From the NCBI GenBank assembly GCA_003694525.1, contig RFLK01000066.1, positions 1 through 19,782 on the forward strand: 19,782 nt of DNA. Reading direction: 5' to 3'. Numbering within the stretch: the stretch's first letter is position 1; every line of letters starts with the position of its first letter. The notes under the pieces are model-generated. The model worked only from the letters and a program-made list of their open reading frames with translations, had not been told where the DNA came from and did no database searches. Positions 7,550-14,530 of the stretch are shown piece by piece. This DNA comes from Candidatus Woesearchaeota archaeon. Lineage in GTDB: Archaea; Nanobdellota; Nanobdellia; Woesearchaeales; ARS49. The position numbers were made by a program, and so were the translations under genes.

Positions 7550-8713
7550 ATGTCTGAAGCGCTAATAATAACAACAGCAATCGCCGTCCTACTGTTCGTA
7601 GGCGTTGTCTGCTCGTGGATAGGAAAAAAACTCAAAATACCGGACATACTGCTCCTAATACTTGCAGGCCTTCTCCTTGGAAGAGTAGAACTCAACGGAG
7701 AGGCTCTAATAAAATTCCCCGAAGTATTCCTATCATCACTTGCAATACTTGCCCTTGCAATGGTCGTATTCGACTCAACCACAAGACTGAGACTGCGCGA
7801 TCTTGACACTTTCTCACTAAAAGCGATCAGGCTGACATTCATATTCAGCGCACTCACCCTGCTATTGTTCTCTGCAACAGCAAGCCTTATTCTGAAAATA
7901 CCATTCACAACAAGCCTCCTGTTTGCAAGCATAATGATAGGAACAAGCCCCGAGGCAGTGCTAGCATTCGGAGGAAAGAGCAAAGCGCTCACAATGCTCA
8001 AGCTCGAGAGCATATTCAACACACCACTAACAGTCATACTCCCCTTCCTTATACTCGACCTTATGCAAACAGAGAACATCACAACAAACCTAATAGAACA
8101 ACTGCAACCATTGATAATGAAATTCATAGTCGGAATAGGAGCAGGCGTGTTTTGCGCAATAATACTATTCAAACTCGTACAAAAAGCATACACTGAAGTC
8201 TACTCACCTCTTGCAGTCATAGTAGCAGCACTATTATCATACGTTCTTGCAGAAAACCTCGGAGGGTCAGGAGTATTATCAGTCACATCACTCGGGCTCT
8301 TCTTCGGAAACGTCTATGTCAAAGAAAAAGTCGCCCTAATGTCTGCAGAAGGAGTTGTCGCAAAAGCACTATACATACTAATATTCATGCTGACAGGGCT
8401 CATCATAAGAATACCGTACACAAAAGAATTTCTCATAACAAGCAGCATACTCTTCCTAACATACATCTCAATAAGATTCATATCAGTGTGGATATCCCTT
8501 CACGGAGAGAAATACACAATTTCCGACCTGCTCTATATGAGCCTCAACTCGCCAAAAGGAATAGCAACTGCCGCGGTTGTTTTCTCCCTTCTCGTATACG
8601 CAATAGACGGGATGAACATAATACTCGATATGACCTTCGCATTCATACTCTACAGCATAATAATATCAAGCATAGCAAGCTGGATCTGGAGACACCATGC
8701 TAGTTCTAATTGA
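7550..8713 (+). CDS. CPA-family cation/proton antiporter
   Basis: This is a 387-residue polytopic membrane protein with about 11-12 hydrophobic segments and no soluble regulatory domain, shorter than most NhaP or KefB relatives. Family marks are KIPDILLLILAGLLLG near residue 30, FDSTTRLRLRDL (74-85), GTSPEAVLAF (131-140), ESIFNTPLTVILPF (153-166) and NSPKGIATAAVVFSL (333-347). The last corresponds to the Pro-Arg/Lys-Gly block of NhaP-type exchangers. It should exchange Na+ or K+ for H+ across the cell membrane. The usual ion-binding Asn-Asp (or Asp-Asp) pair of the sixth helix reads Asn157-Thr158, and the TDP motif reads Thr-Ser-Pro-Glu. Ion choice and mechanism are therefore uncertain. An in-frame TGA at 7538 fixes the start. 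It overlaps the next gene by 17 bases. Confidence 0.88.
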   Translation: MSEALIITTAIAVLLFVGVVCSWIGKKLKIPDILLLILAGLLLGRVELNGEALIKFPEVFLSSLAILALAMVVFDSTTRLRLRDLDTFSLKAIRLTFIFSALTLLLFSATASLILKIPFTTSLLFASIMIGTSPEAVLAFGGKSKALTMLKLESIFNTPLTVILPFLILDLMQTENITTNLIEQLQPLIMKFIVGIGAGVFCAIILFKLVQKAYTEVYSPLAVIVAALLSYVLAENLGGSGVLSVTSLGLFFGNVYVKEKVALMSAEGVVAKALYILIFMLTGLIIRIPYTKEFLITSSILFLTYISIRFISVWISLHGEKYTISDLLYMSLNSPKGIATAAVVFSLLVYAIDGMNIILDMTFAFILYSIIISSIASWIWRHHASSN

Positions 8714-9077
8714 CACGAGTTTCATATTCGAATGCGCGAAAAACAGAATAGACCTTTTCTCAGAGCTTGAAAGAATACTTGATGGAAAACACACAATAGC
8801 AATACTTGACCGAACACTCGATGAACTTGAAAACATCAAAGAGCGAGGAGGGCGGGATGCTGAAACCGCAAAACTTGCAAAAACCCTGATACAAGCAAAA
8901 AAAATCAAAGTGATAAAAACAAAAGGCGGGCACACAGACGATATCCTGCTTGATAGAGGCGGAAAAAATACTCTGATCGCAACAATGGATAGAGCGCTCA
9001 AAAGAAAGCTAAAAGAGAAGGGCGTTGACATCATAACAATTAGAGGAAAAAAGATCCTTGAGAGGGTGCACTCATAG
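8697..9077 (+). CDS. PIN-domain protein of the archaeal Fcf1/COG1412 type
   Basis: This 126-residue protein has a single PIN nuclease fold. The expected acidic residues are visible: Asp6 in VLIDTSFI, Glu43 in LDELENI, Asp81/Asp82 in HTDDILLD and Asp98 in ATMDRALK. They would bind Mg or Mn for RNA cleavage. The C-terminal pattern GKNTLIATMDRALKRKLKE then GVDIITIRGKK matches archaeal proteins related to the eukaryotic rRNA-processing factor Fcf1. In many archaea this gene lies between eIF2-gamma and rpo7, and here it also precedes rpo7, which supports a translation or rRNA-processing role rather than a toxin (no antitoxin gene is adjacent). The ATG lies inside the antiporter's last codons with GGAG upstream, suggesting coupling. 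Confidence 0.88.
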   Translation: MLVLIDTSFIFECAKNRIDLFSELERILDGKHTIAILDRTLDELENIKERGGRDAETAKLAKTLIQAKKIKVIKTKGGHTDDILLDRGGKNTLIATMDRALKRKLKEKGVDIITIRGKKILERVHS

Positions 9078-9113
9078 CGCTTATAAATCCTTTATAAATG
9101 AGCTGGCGAAACA

Positions 9114-9121
9114 TTTATAAA
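9114..9121 (+). promoter_or_regulatory. TATA box of the rpo7-spt4-rps operon
   Basis: TTTATAAA, third of three similar elements (also CTTATAAA 9080-9087 and TTTATAAA 9091-9098). This one predicts a start near 9144 and a leader of about 53 nt with a GGAGG Shine-Dalgarno at 9186-9190 ahead of rpo7. Confidence 0.6.
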
Positions 9122-9196
9122 AACCCATTTTGCCAAGGCAATAATGATGAGATGCCTGCAGTTCTGAGAGCCTGCAAGCATTGATGGAGGCCAAAA

Positions 9197-9736
9197 ATGT
9201 TTTACAAAATACAAGCACGCGATCATATAAGAGTCCCGCCAAGACTTTTTGGGGAGAAGGTAAAAACTGCCGTACTCAAAGCAGTAAAGCAAAAGTATGA
9301 AGGAACAATAGACCCAAACCTTGGCGTTGTAATAGACTGCACAGACGTCTCAGAAATAGGCGAGGGAAAAATAATACCCGGCGATGGCGCAAGCTATTAT
9401 GAGAGCACCTTCGAGCTTTTGACATTCATACCAGAACTTCAAGAAGTAGTCCGAGGAAAAATAAAAGACATTGCAGACTTTGGAGCATTCATCACACTCG
9501 GACCAATAGATGGAATGATACACATATCACAGACAATGGACGACTTCGTATCATTCAGCAAAGAAAAGACCCTTCAAGGAAGGGAAAGCAAAAGAGTGCT
9601 CAAAGTAGGCGATGAGTGCCTTGCGCGCGTAATCGCAGTATCATTCAAAGACGTTACAAACCCGAAGATAGGGCTGACAATGAGGCAAAACGGGCTTGGA
9701 AAGCTCGAATGGGTAAGAGAAGAGGAAAAGAAATGA
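9197..9736 (+). CDS. rpo7: RNA polymerase subunit Rpo7 (RpoE')
   Basis: Rpo7 is the stalk subunit of archaeal RNA polymerase, paired with Rpo4; it binds emerging RNA and helps open the promoter. The protein is 179 residues, close to the family norm of about 180-190. Residues 1-80 form the tip domain (MFYKIQARDHIRVPP, then LGVVIDCTDVSEIGEGKIIPGDG). From about residue 83 comes an S1 RNA-binding domain (VRGKIKDIADFGAFITLGPIDGMIHISQ). It ends with NPKIGLTMRQNGLGKLEW, typical of archaeal Rpo7. The ATG is preceded by GGAGG. Its stop overlaps the spt4 start as ATGA. Rpo4 is not in this window. Confidence 0.97.
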   Translation: MFYKIQARDHIRVPPRLFGEKVKTAVLKAVKQKYEGTIDPNLGVVIDCTDVSEIGEGKIIPGDGASYYESTFELLTFIPELQEVVRGKIKDIADFGAFITLGPIDGMIHISQTMDDFVSFSKEKTLQGRESKRVLKVGDECLARVIAVSFKDVTNPKIGLTMRQNGLGKLEWVREEEKK

Positions 9737-9921
9737 GCAAAAAAGTAGCATGCAAAAACTGCAAATACCTCTCAGAAGGTAACGAGTGCCCAATGTGCCA
9801 CTCAGGGCAACCAGTGCAAAACTGGAAAGGAAGAATCTACATAGTGCAACCTGAAAACAGCGACATTGCAAAACAGCTAAGCATAACAAAAGAAGGCGAA
9901 TACGCGATCAAGGTGACGTAA
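9733..9921 (+). CDS. spt4: Transcription elongation factor Spt4 (RpoE'')
   Basis: Spt4 partners with Spt5 to clamp RNA polymerase and raise processivity. It is 62 residues, the size expected for the archaeal protein. A zinc ribbon is visible as Cys7-x2-Cys10 (CKNCKYL) and Cys18-x2-Cys21 (NECPMCHSG). It is followed by the conserved NWKGRIYIVQPENSDIAKQL and a final strand, GEYAIKVT. The ATG overlaps the rpo7 stop, and the TAA abuts the rps24e ATG with no gap, so the genes are translated as a unit. Confidence 0.96.
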   Translation: MSKKVACKNCKYLSEGNECPMCHSGQPVQNWKGRIYIVQPENSDIAKQLSITKEGEYAIKVT

Positions 9922-10197
9922 ATGAAACTGGAAATCACACAAGAAAAGGAAAACAAGCTTCTGGACAGAACAGAAGTTGAAGGAGTGCTAAAGTTTGAAG
10001 GCGCAACACCCTCAAACGATACGCTTGCAGAAGCGCTTGCAAAAAAGTACAACTGCGCAAAGGACGCGGTGTGCGTAAAACACATATACGGGAAATTCGG
10101 AAAGACTCTTGCAAATTTTGAAGCAAACGTTTACAAGAGCAAAGAAGCACTTGAAAAAGTTGAAGCACAACCGAAAAAGAAGGAAGAGGCAAAGTAA
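9922..10197 (+). CDS. rps24e: Ribosomal protein S24e
   Basis: Component of the archaeal/eukaryotic small ribosomal subunit, absent from bacteria. It is 91 residues. Recognisable parts are the N-terminal strand LEITQEKENKLLDRTEVEGVL, the FEGATPSNDTLAEALAKKY helix and the HIYGKFGKTLANFEANVY block. A short Lys/Glu-rich tail ends in PKKKEEAK. It starts on the base after the spt4 stop and is followed directly by rps27ae. Confidence 0.96.
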   Translation: MKLEITQEKENKLLDRTEVEGVLKFEGATPSNDTLAEALAKKYNCAKDAVCVKHIYGKFGKTLANFEANVYKSKEALEKVEAQPKKKEEAK

Positions 10198-10377
10198 ATG
10201 GCAGACAAAAAAGGAATCTGGACACGCTACTCAAAAGACGGAGAAAAACTGAAGAGAGCACTTAAAAGCTGCCCTAAATGCGGGCAAGGACACTTTATGG
10301 CGCAACACAAGAACAGAGACGTTTGCGGCGGATGCGGATATACCGAGTACAAGAAAAAAGAAGAGAAGAAAGACTGA
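10198..10377 (+). CDS. rps27ae: Ribosomal protein S27Ae (zinc ribbon)
   Basis: This 59-residue protein starts MADKKGIWTRYS and continues with Cys-Pro-Lys-Cys (residues 28-31) and Cys-Gly-Gly-Cys (residues 46-49), a four-cysteine zinc ribbon with HFMAQHKNRDVC between. This is the archaeal S27Ae, without the ubiquitin fusion of eukaryotes. The ATG immediately follows the rps24e TAA. It ends the Rpo7-Spt4-S24e-S27Ae unit. The GTP-dependent dephospho-CoA kinase gene found in this cluster in many archaea is missing. Confidence 0.96.
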   Translation: MADKKGIWTRYSKDGEKLKRALKSCPKCGQGHFMAQHKNRDVCGGCGYTEYKKKEEKKD

Positions 10378-10433
10378 AGCCAAAATTAAACTAAAATTCA
10401 AACCTGCAACAATCAAAAAAAGCCACAACAAAC

Positions 10434-10442
10434 TCTTTTTAA
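10434..10442 (+). promoter_or_regulatory. TATA box of the structured RNA
   Basis: CTTTTTAAT, centred 26 bases before the first base of the closing stem of the RNA at 10464. It is independent of the ribosomal operon, whose last stop is at 10377. Confidence 0.6.
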
Positions 10443-10463
10443 TTCCAAAAAGAAAGACAGAAA

Positions 10464-10570
10464 GTGATGGGAGGCCAAGGCATATAGCATATTAGCTTAG
10501 TTTGCGCTCAGCACAAGGCCCATTATCGCGCCGGGAGGGTGCGCTTCGCGTTCCCGGGCTCATCCATCAC
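10464..10570 (+). ncRNA. Structured RNA of unknown class, about 107 nt
   Basis: A closing stem pairs GTGATGG (10464-10470) with CCATCAC (10564-10570), seven perfect pairs. Inside are GGCC (10473-10476) with GGCC (10517-10520), and GCTTAG (10495-10500) with CTCAGC (10507-10512) around TTTGCG. A GC-rich hairpin follows: CCGGGA (10531-10536) with TCCCGG (10552-10557), continued after a two-base bulge by GTGCG/CGCGT closing a CTT loop. It is far more GC-rich than the flanks, has no open frame, and has a TATA box at the right distance. A T-rich stretch follows (GTTCTTTCC). It does not fit tRNA, 5S, SRP, RNase P, or standard C/D or H/ACA guides as I know them. Ends are inferred from the stem. Confidence 0.6.
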
Positions 10571-10644
10571 TGTTCTTTCCTCATAACAATAACAATAGAA
10601 CACAAACATAAAACAATATTGCAAGTACAAAACGACAATACGTT

Positions 10645-13449
10645 TTAGGACCCGCCAACAACAGGACTGTAAGAATATTCACCTAATTCCTTCCAACCCT
10701 TCCACGTACAAGACACTGTAACCTTAGTATCACCAACTGTGCACTGCCTCTGCTCATCGCAAGGCACATCACCGCAAGGCGTTGACTTGCACACGGGCTT
10801 TTCCTGATTTACAAAAAGCTTTGGCGTGCCATAACAAGTACAAGAGCCAACTGTAGCCTTGCTCAAGCGAATTGACGCTCCGCTAACACAACGATACCTT
10901 TCAAGCTGAGAGAGTATGGAAGAGCTGCTCGGCTTTGAAGTGGACATTCCCCTCTCTGCACAAGCCTTGCTGCAATCAACAGGCTCTTTTTCACCTGCAG
11001 AACCTACCGGCCCGGTCTCGCCAGAGCCAGTTCCATCGACAATGCTTATTCCTCCTATCTCACCTATTATAGACTCTCCCTTTTTAGGCCTGCAGAACCA
11101 ACAACGCAAATTGCTTGAAACTCTTGCCTTCTTCATCTCAGTTTGAGTTGCAACAGCAGAAGCAGGGACTTTATCGCAATCACCATAACCGCATGCAGCC
11201 TTGCACTTCCTCCTATCATCAAATAGCTCAGCAATTCCCAAACTCTCGCAATTTCCAGAAGGCTCAACCCGCTCTCCAATCTTGATTGCTTTTTTTACTC
11301 CCCCTGTTATAGGCCTTTTAGAACACTGAATAGTGCAGGAGTTCAGCTTTGAAGTCAGCTCTTTAGTGCGCTCAACAATCTTATCCGGAAAGTCTGATTT
11401 GAAATTGCTCTGCGCAACAGACCTCATACCTCCAATTAGCAAATCCAATATCTCAAAAGCATCCTTGTAAGGCTCGCAACCCTTCCAAGAAGGTAACTCT
11501 CCAGGAGGGCATTTATAACAACCTTTCAAAGACTCAAATAGCTTAATAAAATTTGAAACTACTTCTGACTTTGTAGCATTTTTCTTAGAAGGGAATCCCT
11601 CATCACTTAATTTGAGAACATCTTCCAACTCATCAGGGATATTCAACGCCACCCTCTTCATCTCATCACAAGTAAGCTTTCCAGGTTCGGTCCAAGGAGG
11701 ATCCTCTGGAGGCAGGCCTGTTGGAGGAACACACTTAGGCACCAATCCACAATCCCCAGGAACAGGAGAGCTGGAGGATTGAGGAAACTGAATAGACTTT
11801 CCTTTAAGCCCCAAAAAGCTTAAATAGCCCCTTAATGGCGGTTTTCCCCTAACTTGTCTTATAACTTCCTGATAGGCTTTTGAAAAGGCAGCATCAAAAT
11901 CCGGCTTTGGCTCATCCTTCCAAGGATATACCGGATCTTCAGGGACCTGCTTTAACAGCTCCTTTGAAAACTCGTAAGCAAAAGTTCCAAACCATCTGTT
12001 ATTAGAACCCCCTTTAGTCTTTGCCCACGAGAATGTGTCCCGGGCAGTTGCGGTGTAAATAGACAAACCTGGAAGACTTTCATCTACAAGATTACCTGAG
12101 AGACAAGAGTCCACAACCAAAAACTTGCGACAAGAGGGGACTACTTCCAAAGCGCTCACCTTAAATAATCTGCAAGCACTGCCACCAAGAGAAAAGCACC
12201 AACCAACTCTACTAATTGATTCAGGCTCAAATCCTTGAGGGAACCCAAAGGACTTGGTCTCGTGAGGGCGAGCTGAAATCATGTTCTTAAACTCAACAGA
12301 CTCACCGTTTACTTTCCCTTTTACATTCCAAACACCGGCTCCGTGAGCTCCGATAAACAAGGCGAAAGAGGAGCGCTTATCAAGATCCAGTTCAGCAATT
12401 TTAGAACTTGCTGCAGGTATGGTATTGAATATTCCCGCATTTTCAAAACCGCCTGACTCGGCAGCCTCAAGAAAAAGCTGAGACTCCTTTTCAAAATCTA
12501 TTTTTAAATCTCCCTTAGAAGCAATGGCCATAGCAATTCCGCGCTCCTTTCCCGGAGGGACCTCTTGCCTTATCCAGCCAGGAGGACACTCTTTTTCTTC
12601 AACCTCTTTTTCAGGCGTGGCCGCTGGCGGAATAGCGCTTGCAAATCTTGGAATATGCCTTAATCGCGGGCCCTTTCCATCTGAGACCTGCGCTCCCGTA
12701 AACTCTATTGAAAAGGCACCCGATACGCCTGAGCCTTTGCCAGAGCCCGCTTCTGACGATGAAAAACGCTTGCCAAATTTGCGCAAGTCCTTACCATCAA
12801 CAATCGGCCAGGCACCACCCTCATAAGTTTCAAGCGTGCCGTCACCATAGATGAACAAGTACGCTGTAGGGTGCGCATACATCATATCAGGATAAGGCTC
12901 AATCCAAGCAAAATATGCCGGCTCATTCAAAACAGCAGCCCCCAAAAACCCATCCTCAATCATAACACCTTCTTCAACAGGCCCCGGATGTATGAACATA
13001 TAGGCATCTCTTGAAAGCCCACCCTCTTTGAATACCTCAATAAACCTCGCTCTCGCCTCAGCCTCAGATACCTTCATAGAACTTCCTCCGACAAGGGATG
13101 CAAACCAGCCTAAAAGCCTCGAGAAGAATCCGCCCTTCTTTGCCTTGGCAGGTTCGACGCCAATATTTGAATCATCGTACCAACACAAGAAGCCTTGAGT
13201 GCCATACTCAGGAGTTGAGAGCTGAACCTTAAACTTGCAATCAGCAGCGTATATTTCTTCTGGCTTGTAAATCCTGCAAACACCTGAAGACTCAGAAGAA
13301 TAATAATCCCACTTGTCCCTGACTTCCTTCAAAGAGTACTCTCCATAATCCTGAAGACTAGTATCAAAACAGTTCTCAGGCCGGGCTGCAAAAACAGAGA
13401 GGGCAAACAAACTTAGAAAAACAAGCATTAACCACCCTCTTTTAATCAT
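10645..13449 (-). CDS. Secreted clan CD cysteine protease with Cys-rich C terminus
   Basis: This is a 934-residue exported protein. Residues 1-21 are a signal peptide (basic start, hydrophobic core, ending SVFA then ARPENC). Residues 125-225 form a domain with YAHPTAYLFI and GGAWPIVDG, a pattern I recall beside secreted caspase/legumain-type peptidases. Residues 360-500 carry the protease. His369 lies in LFIGAHGAG and Cys449 in FLVVDSCLSG, each after a hydrophobic strand as in clan CD; the following LSIYTATARDTFSWA and WFGTFAYEF recall peptidase C13/C14. The last 370 residues contain many cysteines, probably disulfide-bonded modules outside the cell. There is no C-terminal membrane anchor, so it may be released. 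A TATA box 26 bases upstream makes it leaderless. Substrate is unknown. Confidence 0.8.
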   Translation of the reverse strand: MIKRGWLMLVFLSLFALSVFAARPENCFDTSLQDYGEYSLKEVRDKWDYYSSESSGVCRIYKPEEIYAADCKFKVQLSTPEYGTQGFLCWYDDSNIGVEPAKAKKGGFFSRLLGWFASLVGGSSMKVSEAEARARFIEVFKEGGLSRDAYMFIHPGPVEEGVMIEDGFLGAAVLNEPAYFAWIEPYPDMMYAHPTAYLFIYGDGTLETYEGGAWPIVDGKDLRKFGKRFSSSEAGSGKGSGVSGAFSIEFTGAQVSDGKGPRLRHIPRFASAIPPAATPEKEVEEKECPPGWIRQEVPPGKERGIAMAIASKGDLKIDFEKESQLFLEAAESGGFENAGIFNTIPAASSKIAELDLDKRSSFALFIGAHGAGVWNVKGKVNGESVEFKNMISARPHETKSFGFPQGFEPESISRVGWCFSLGGSACRLFKVSALEVVPSCRKFLVVDSCLSGNLVDESLPGLSIYTATARDTFSWAKTKGGSNNRWFGTFAYEFSKELLKQVPEDPVYPWKDEPKPDFDAAFSKAYQEVIRQVRGKPPLRGYLSFLGLKGKSIQFPQSSSSPVPGDCGLVPKCVPPTGLPPEDPPWTEPGKLTCDEMKRVALNIPDELEDVLKLSDEGFPSKKNATKSEVVSNFIKLFESLKGCYKCPPGELPSWKGCEPYKDAFEILDLLIGGMRSVAQSNFKSDFPDKIVERTKELTSKLNSCTIQCSKRPITGGVKKAIKIGERVEPSGNCESLGIAELFDDRRKCKAACGYGDCDKVPASAVATQTEMKKARVSSNLRCWFCRPKKGESIIGEIGGISIVDGTGSGETGPVGSAGEKEPVDCSKACAERGMSTSKPSSSSILSQLERYRCVSGASIRLSKATVGSCTCYGTPKLFVNQEKPVCKSTPCGDVPCDEQRQCTVGDTKVTVSCTWKGWKELGEYSYSPVVGGS

Positions 13450-13469
13450 AAGAGTGAGCTGTCTTAATT

Positions 13470-13479
13470 CTATAAAAAA
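13470..13479 (-). promoter_or_regulatory. TATA box of the secreted protease gene
   Basis: The minus strand reads TTTTTTATAG, centred about 26 bases before the ATG at 13449. It gives the protease its own promoter in the 54-base gap after the 292-residue protein gene. Confidence 0.6.
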
Positions 13480-13503
13480 TTATTGTAGGATTTGGGATGA
13501 GAA

Positions 13504-14382
13504 TCAAAGATCAATGGAGAGTCTTGCAGACCAACCCAAAGCACAGCCCTTCACTATATAATTGGCACCTATGTTGAAAATATTCTTTCCATCATCCCTG
13601 CCAATGACAACTGCCTGCTTGCTCGCAAAGCCGGGCTTTCTGTGAGCCCTCCAAAGATAAGGATCAAACCCTCCAGAAAACCAGTTGAAAACCTTCCTGA
13701 ACTCGCACAAATCCCGCTCCTTGAAAATTGAATATATCGCCTCTTCAAATCCAGAAAGCTCATTAACCCAACCATTTGGGCCTACAAGGTTCGCACTCTC
13801 ACCGAGCTCAAGACTATCCAAAGAGCCATTCCAACAGTGCAAAACCCTGCAAGAACCATCAGAAGAATAATTAAGAGCTGTTCCAGTCAGAAGCCACATA
13901 AGGTTAGACAAACCAGAGCGAACCTTCTCAACAACATCTCTTTGGGATTGAAGAGCGCTATTGCGATTCTTATACATCATTTTCAAAATATTATACAATC
14001 TTGGCGCGCTTGGAAGCTGAAGAGCATTTTCCCTCAAAACAGGAATCGCCTGCTCTTGAGTGCAATAGCTCTTAACTACAGGATCTTTGGTCAACTCTTC
14101 AACCCAATTTCCAAGCTCGAATCCAGTATTGTAAAACCTCCAAACAACGCCCGCATCCTCAACATAAAAACCCTCGGACTCTGGAAGAAGGGTTCTATAA
14201 GCTTTCTCAGTTTCACTATTAAATCCTCTTTTTAGAGCCTGCTCGAGCGATGATAGCGCCCTTCCGGACACCCCGTCCCTTGAGCTGTCAATCGCATCAA
14301 TAAGATAAGCACCATCTTCTGCAGAATAACTGTCAAGAGAATCCTTATGCTGAGACGCGGATCCTGGATTGTTAAGTGTCAC
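13504..14382 (-). CDS. Unrecognised protein upstream of the secreted protease, 292 aa
   Basis: I do not recognise this protein. It starts with GTG at 14382, preceded by an AGAGGG-type Shine-Dalgarno, with a TATA box about 50 bases upstream. There is no signal peptide or clear membrane span. The N-terminal 70 residues are polar (Ser, Asp and Glu-rich, DSYSAEDGAYLIDAIDSS). The middle is helical (LYNILKMMYKNRNSALQSQR). The C-terminal 130 residues are rich in Trp, Gly, Phe and Cys with short motifs GSCRVLHCWNGSL, VGPNGWVNEL and SGGFDPYLWRAH, looking like a compact globular domain. It lies directly upstream of the protease in the same direction, 54 bases apart, so a joint role is possible but unproven. 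Confidence 0.7.
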   Translation of the reverse strand: MTLNNPGSASQHKDSLDSYSAEDGAYLIDAIDSSRDGVSGRALSSLEQALKRGFNSETEKAYRTLLPESEGFYVEDAGVVWRFYNTGFELGNWVEELTKDPVVKSYCTQEQAIPVLRENALQLPSAPRLYNILKMMYKNRNSALQSQRDVVEKVRSGLSNLMWLLTGTALNYSSDGSCRVLHCWNGSLDSLELGESANLVGPNGWVNELSGFEEAIYSIFKERDLCEFRKVFNWFSGGFDPYLWRAHRKPGFASKQAVVIGRDDGKNIFNIGANYIVKGCALGWSARLSIDL

Positions 14383-14427
14383 CTCTTCATCCCTCTTTTG
14401 ATGTATTCCACTAGCTTAGAGGTTCAA

Positions 14428-14435
14428 ATATAAAA
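14428..14435 (-). promoter_or_regulatory. TATA box of the 292-residue protein gene
   Basis: The minus strand reads TTTATATT within CTTTTATATTTG. It predicts a leader of about 22 nt containing the AGAGGG element before the GTG start. The gap 14383-14530 is a divergent promoter region; on the + side only a weak AAATTAAA (14500-14507) precedes the next gene. Confidence 0.5.
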
Positions 14436-14530
14436 GTTTTCTGAGCACTGCAGAGTTAAAACTGATTAAAGCCAAAAGGATATTTTGGAAATTAGAAATA
14501 AATTAAACTCTCCTGAAGAGAGAACTCCAA

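Noticed and set aside
7407..7580. A 58-residue N-terminal extension of the CCA enzyme
   Set aside because: It would overlap the antiporter start, is hydrophobic and unlike the family, and the ATG at 7406 has a well-placed TATA box.
7471..8193. A 240-codon minus-strand frame opposite the start of the antiporter
   Set aside because: Ser- and Ile-rich low-quality sequence that mirrors antiporter codons; the plus-strand protein has clear family motifs and no promoter serves the other strand here.
8697..9077. The PIN protein as a VapC toxin of a toxin-antitoxin pair
   Set aside because: No antitoxin-sized DNA-binding gene is adjacent; the C-terminal motif and position before rpo7 fit the Fcf1-like archaeal group.
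9144..9196. A C/D-box guide RNA in the rpo7 leader
   Set aside because: Box C (ATGATGA, 9144-9150) and a CTGA 13 bases later are present, but no properly spaced C' and D pair follows; it is more simply an mRNA leader.
10464..10570. The structured RNA as a tRNA or 5S rRNA
   Set aside because: A seven-pair outer stem resembles an acceptor, but there is no T arm or anticodon arm, and the conserved 5S loop sequences are absent.
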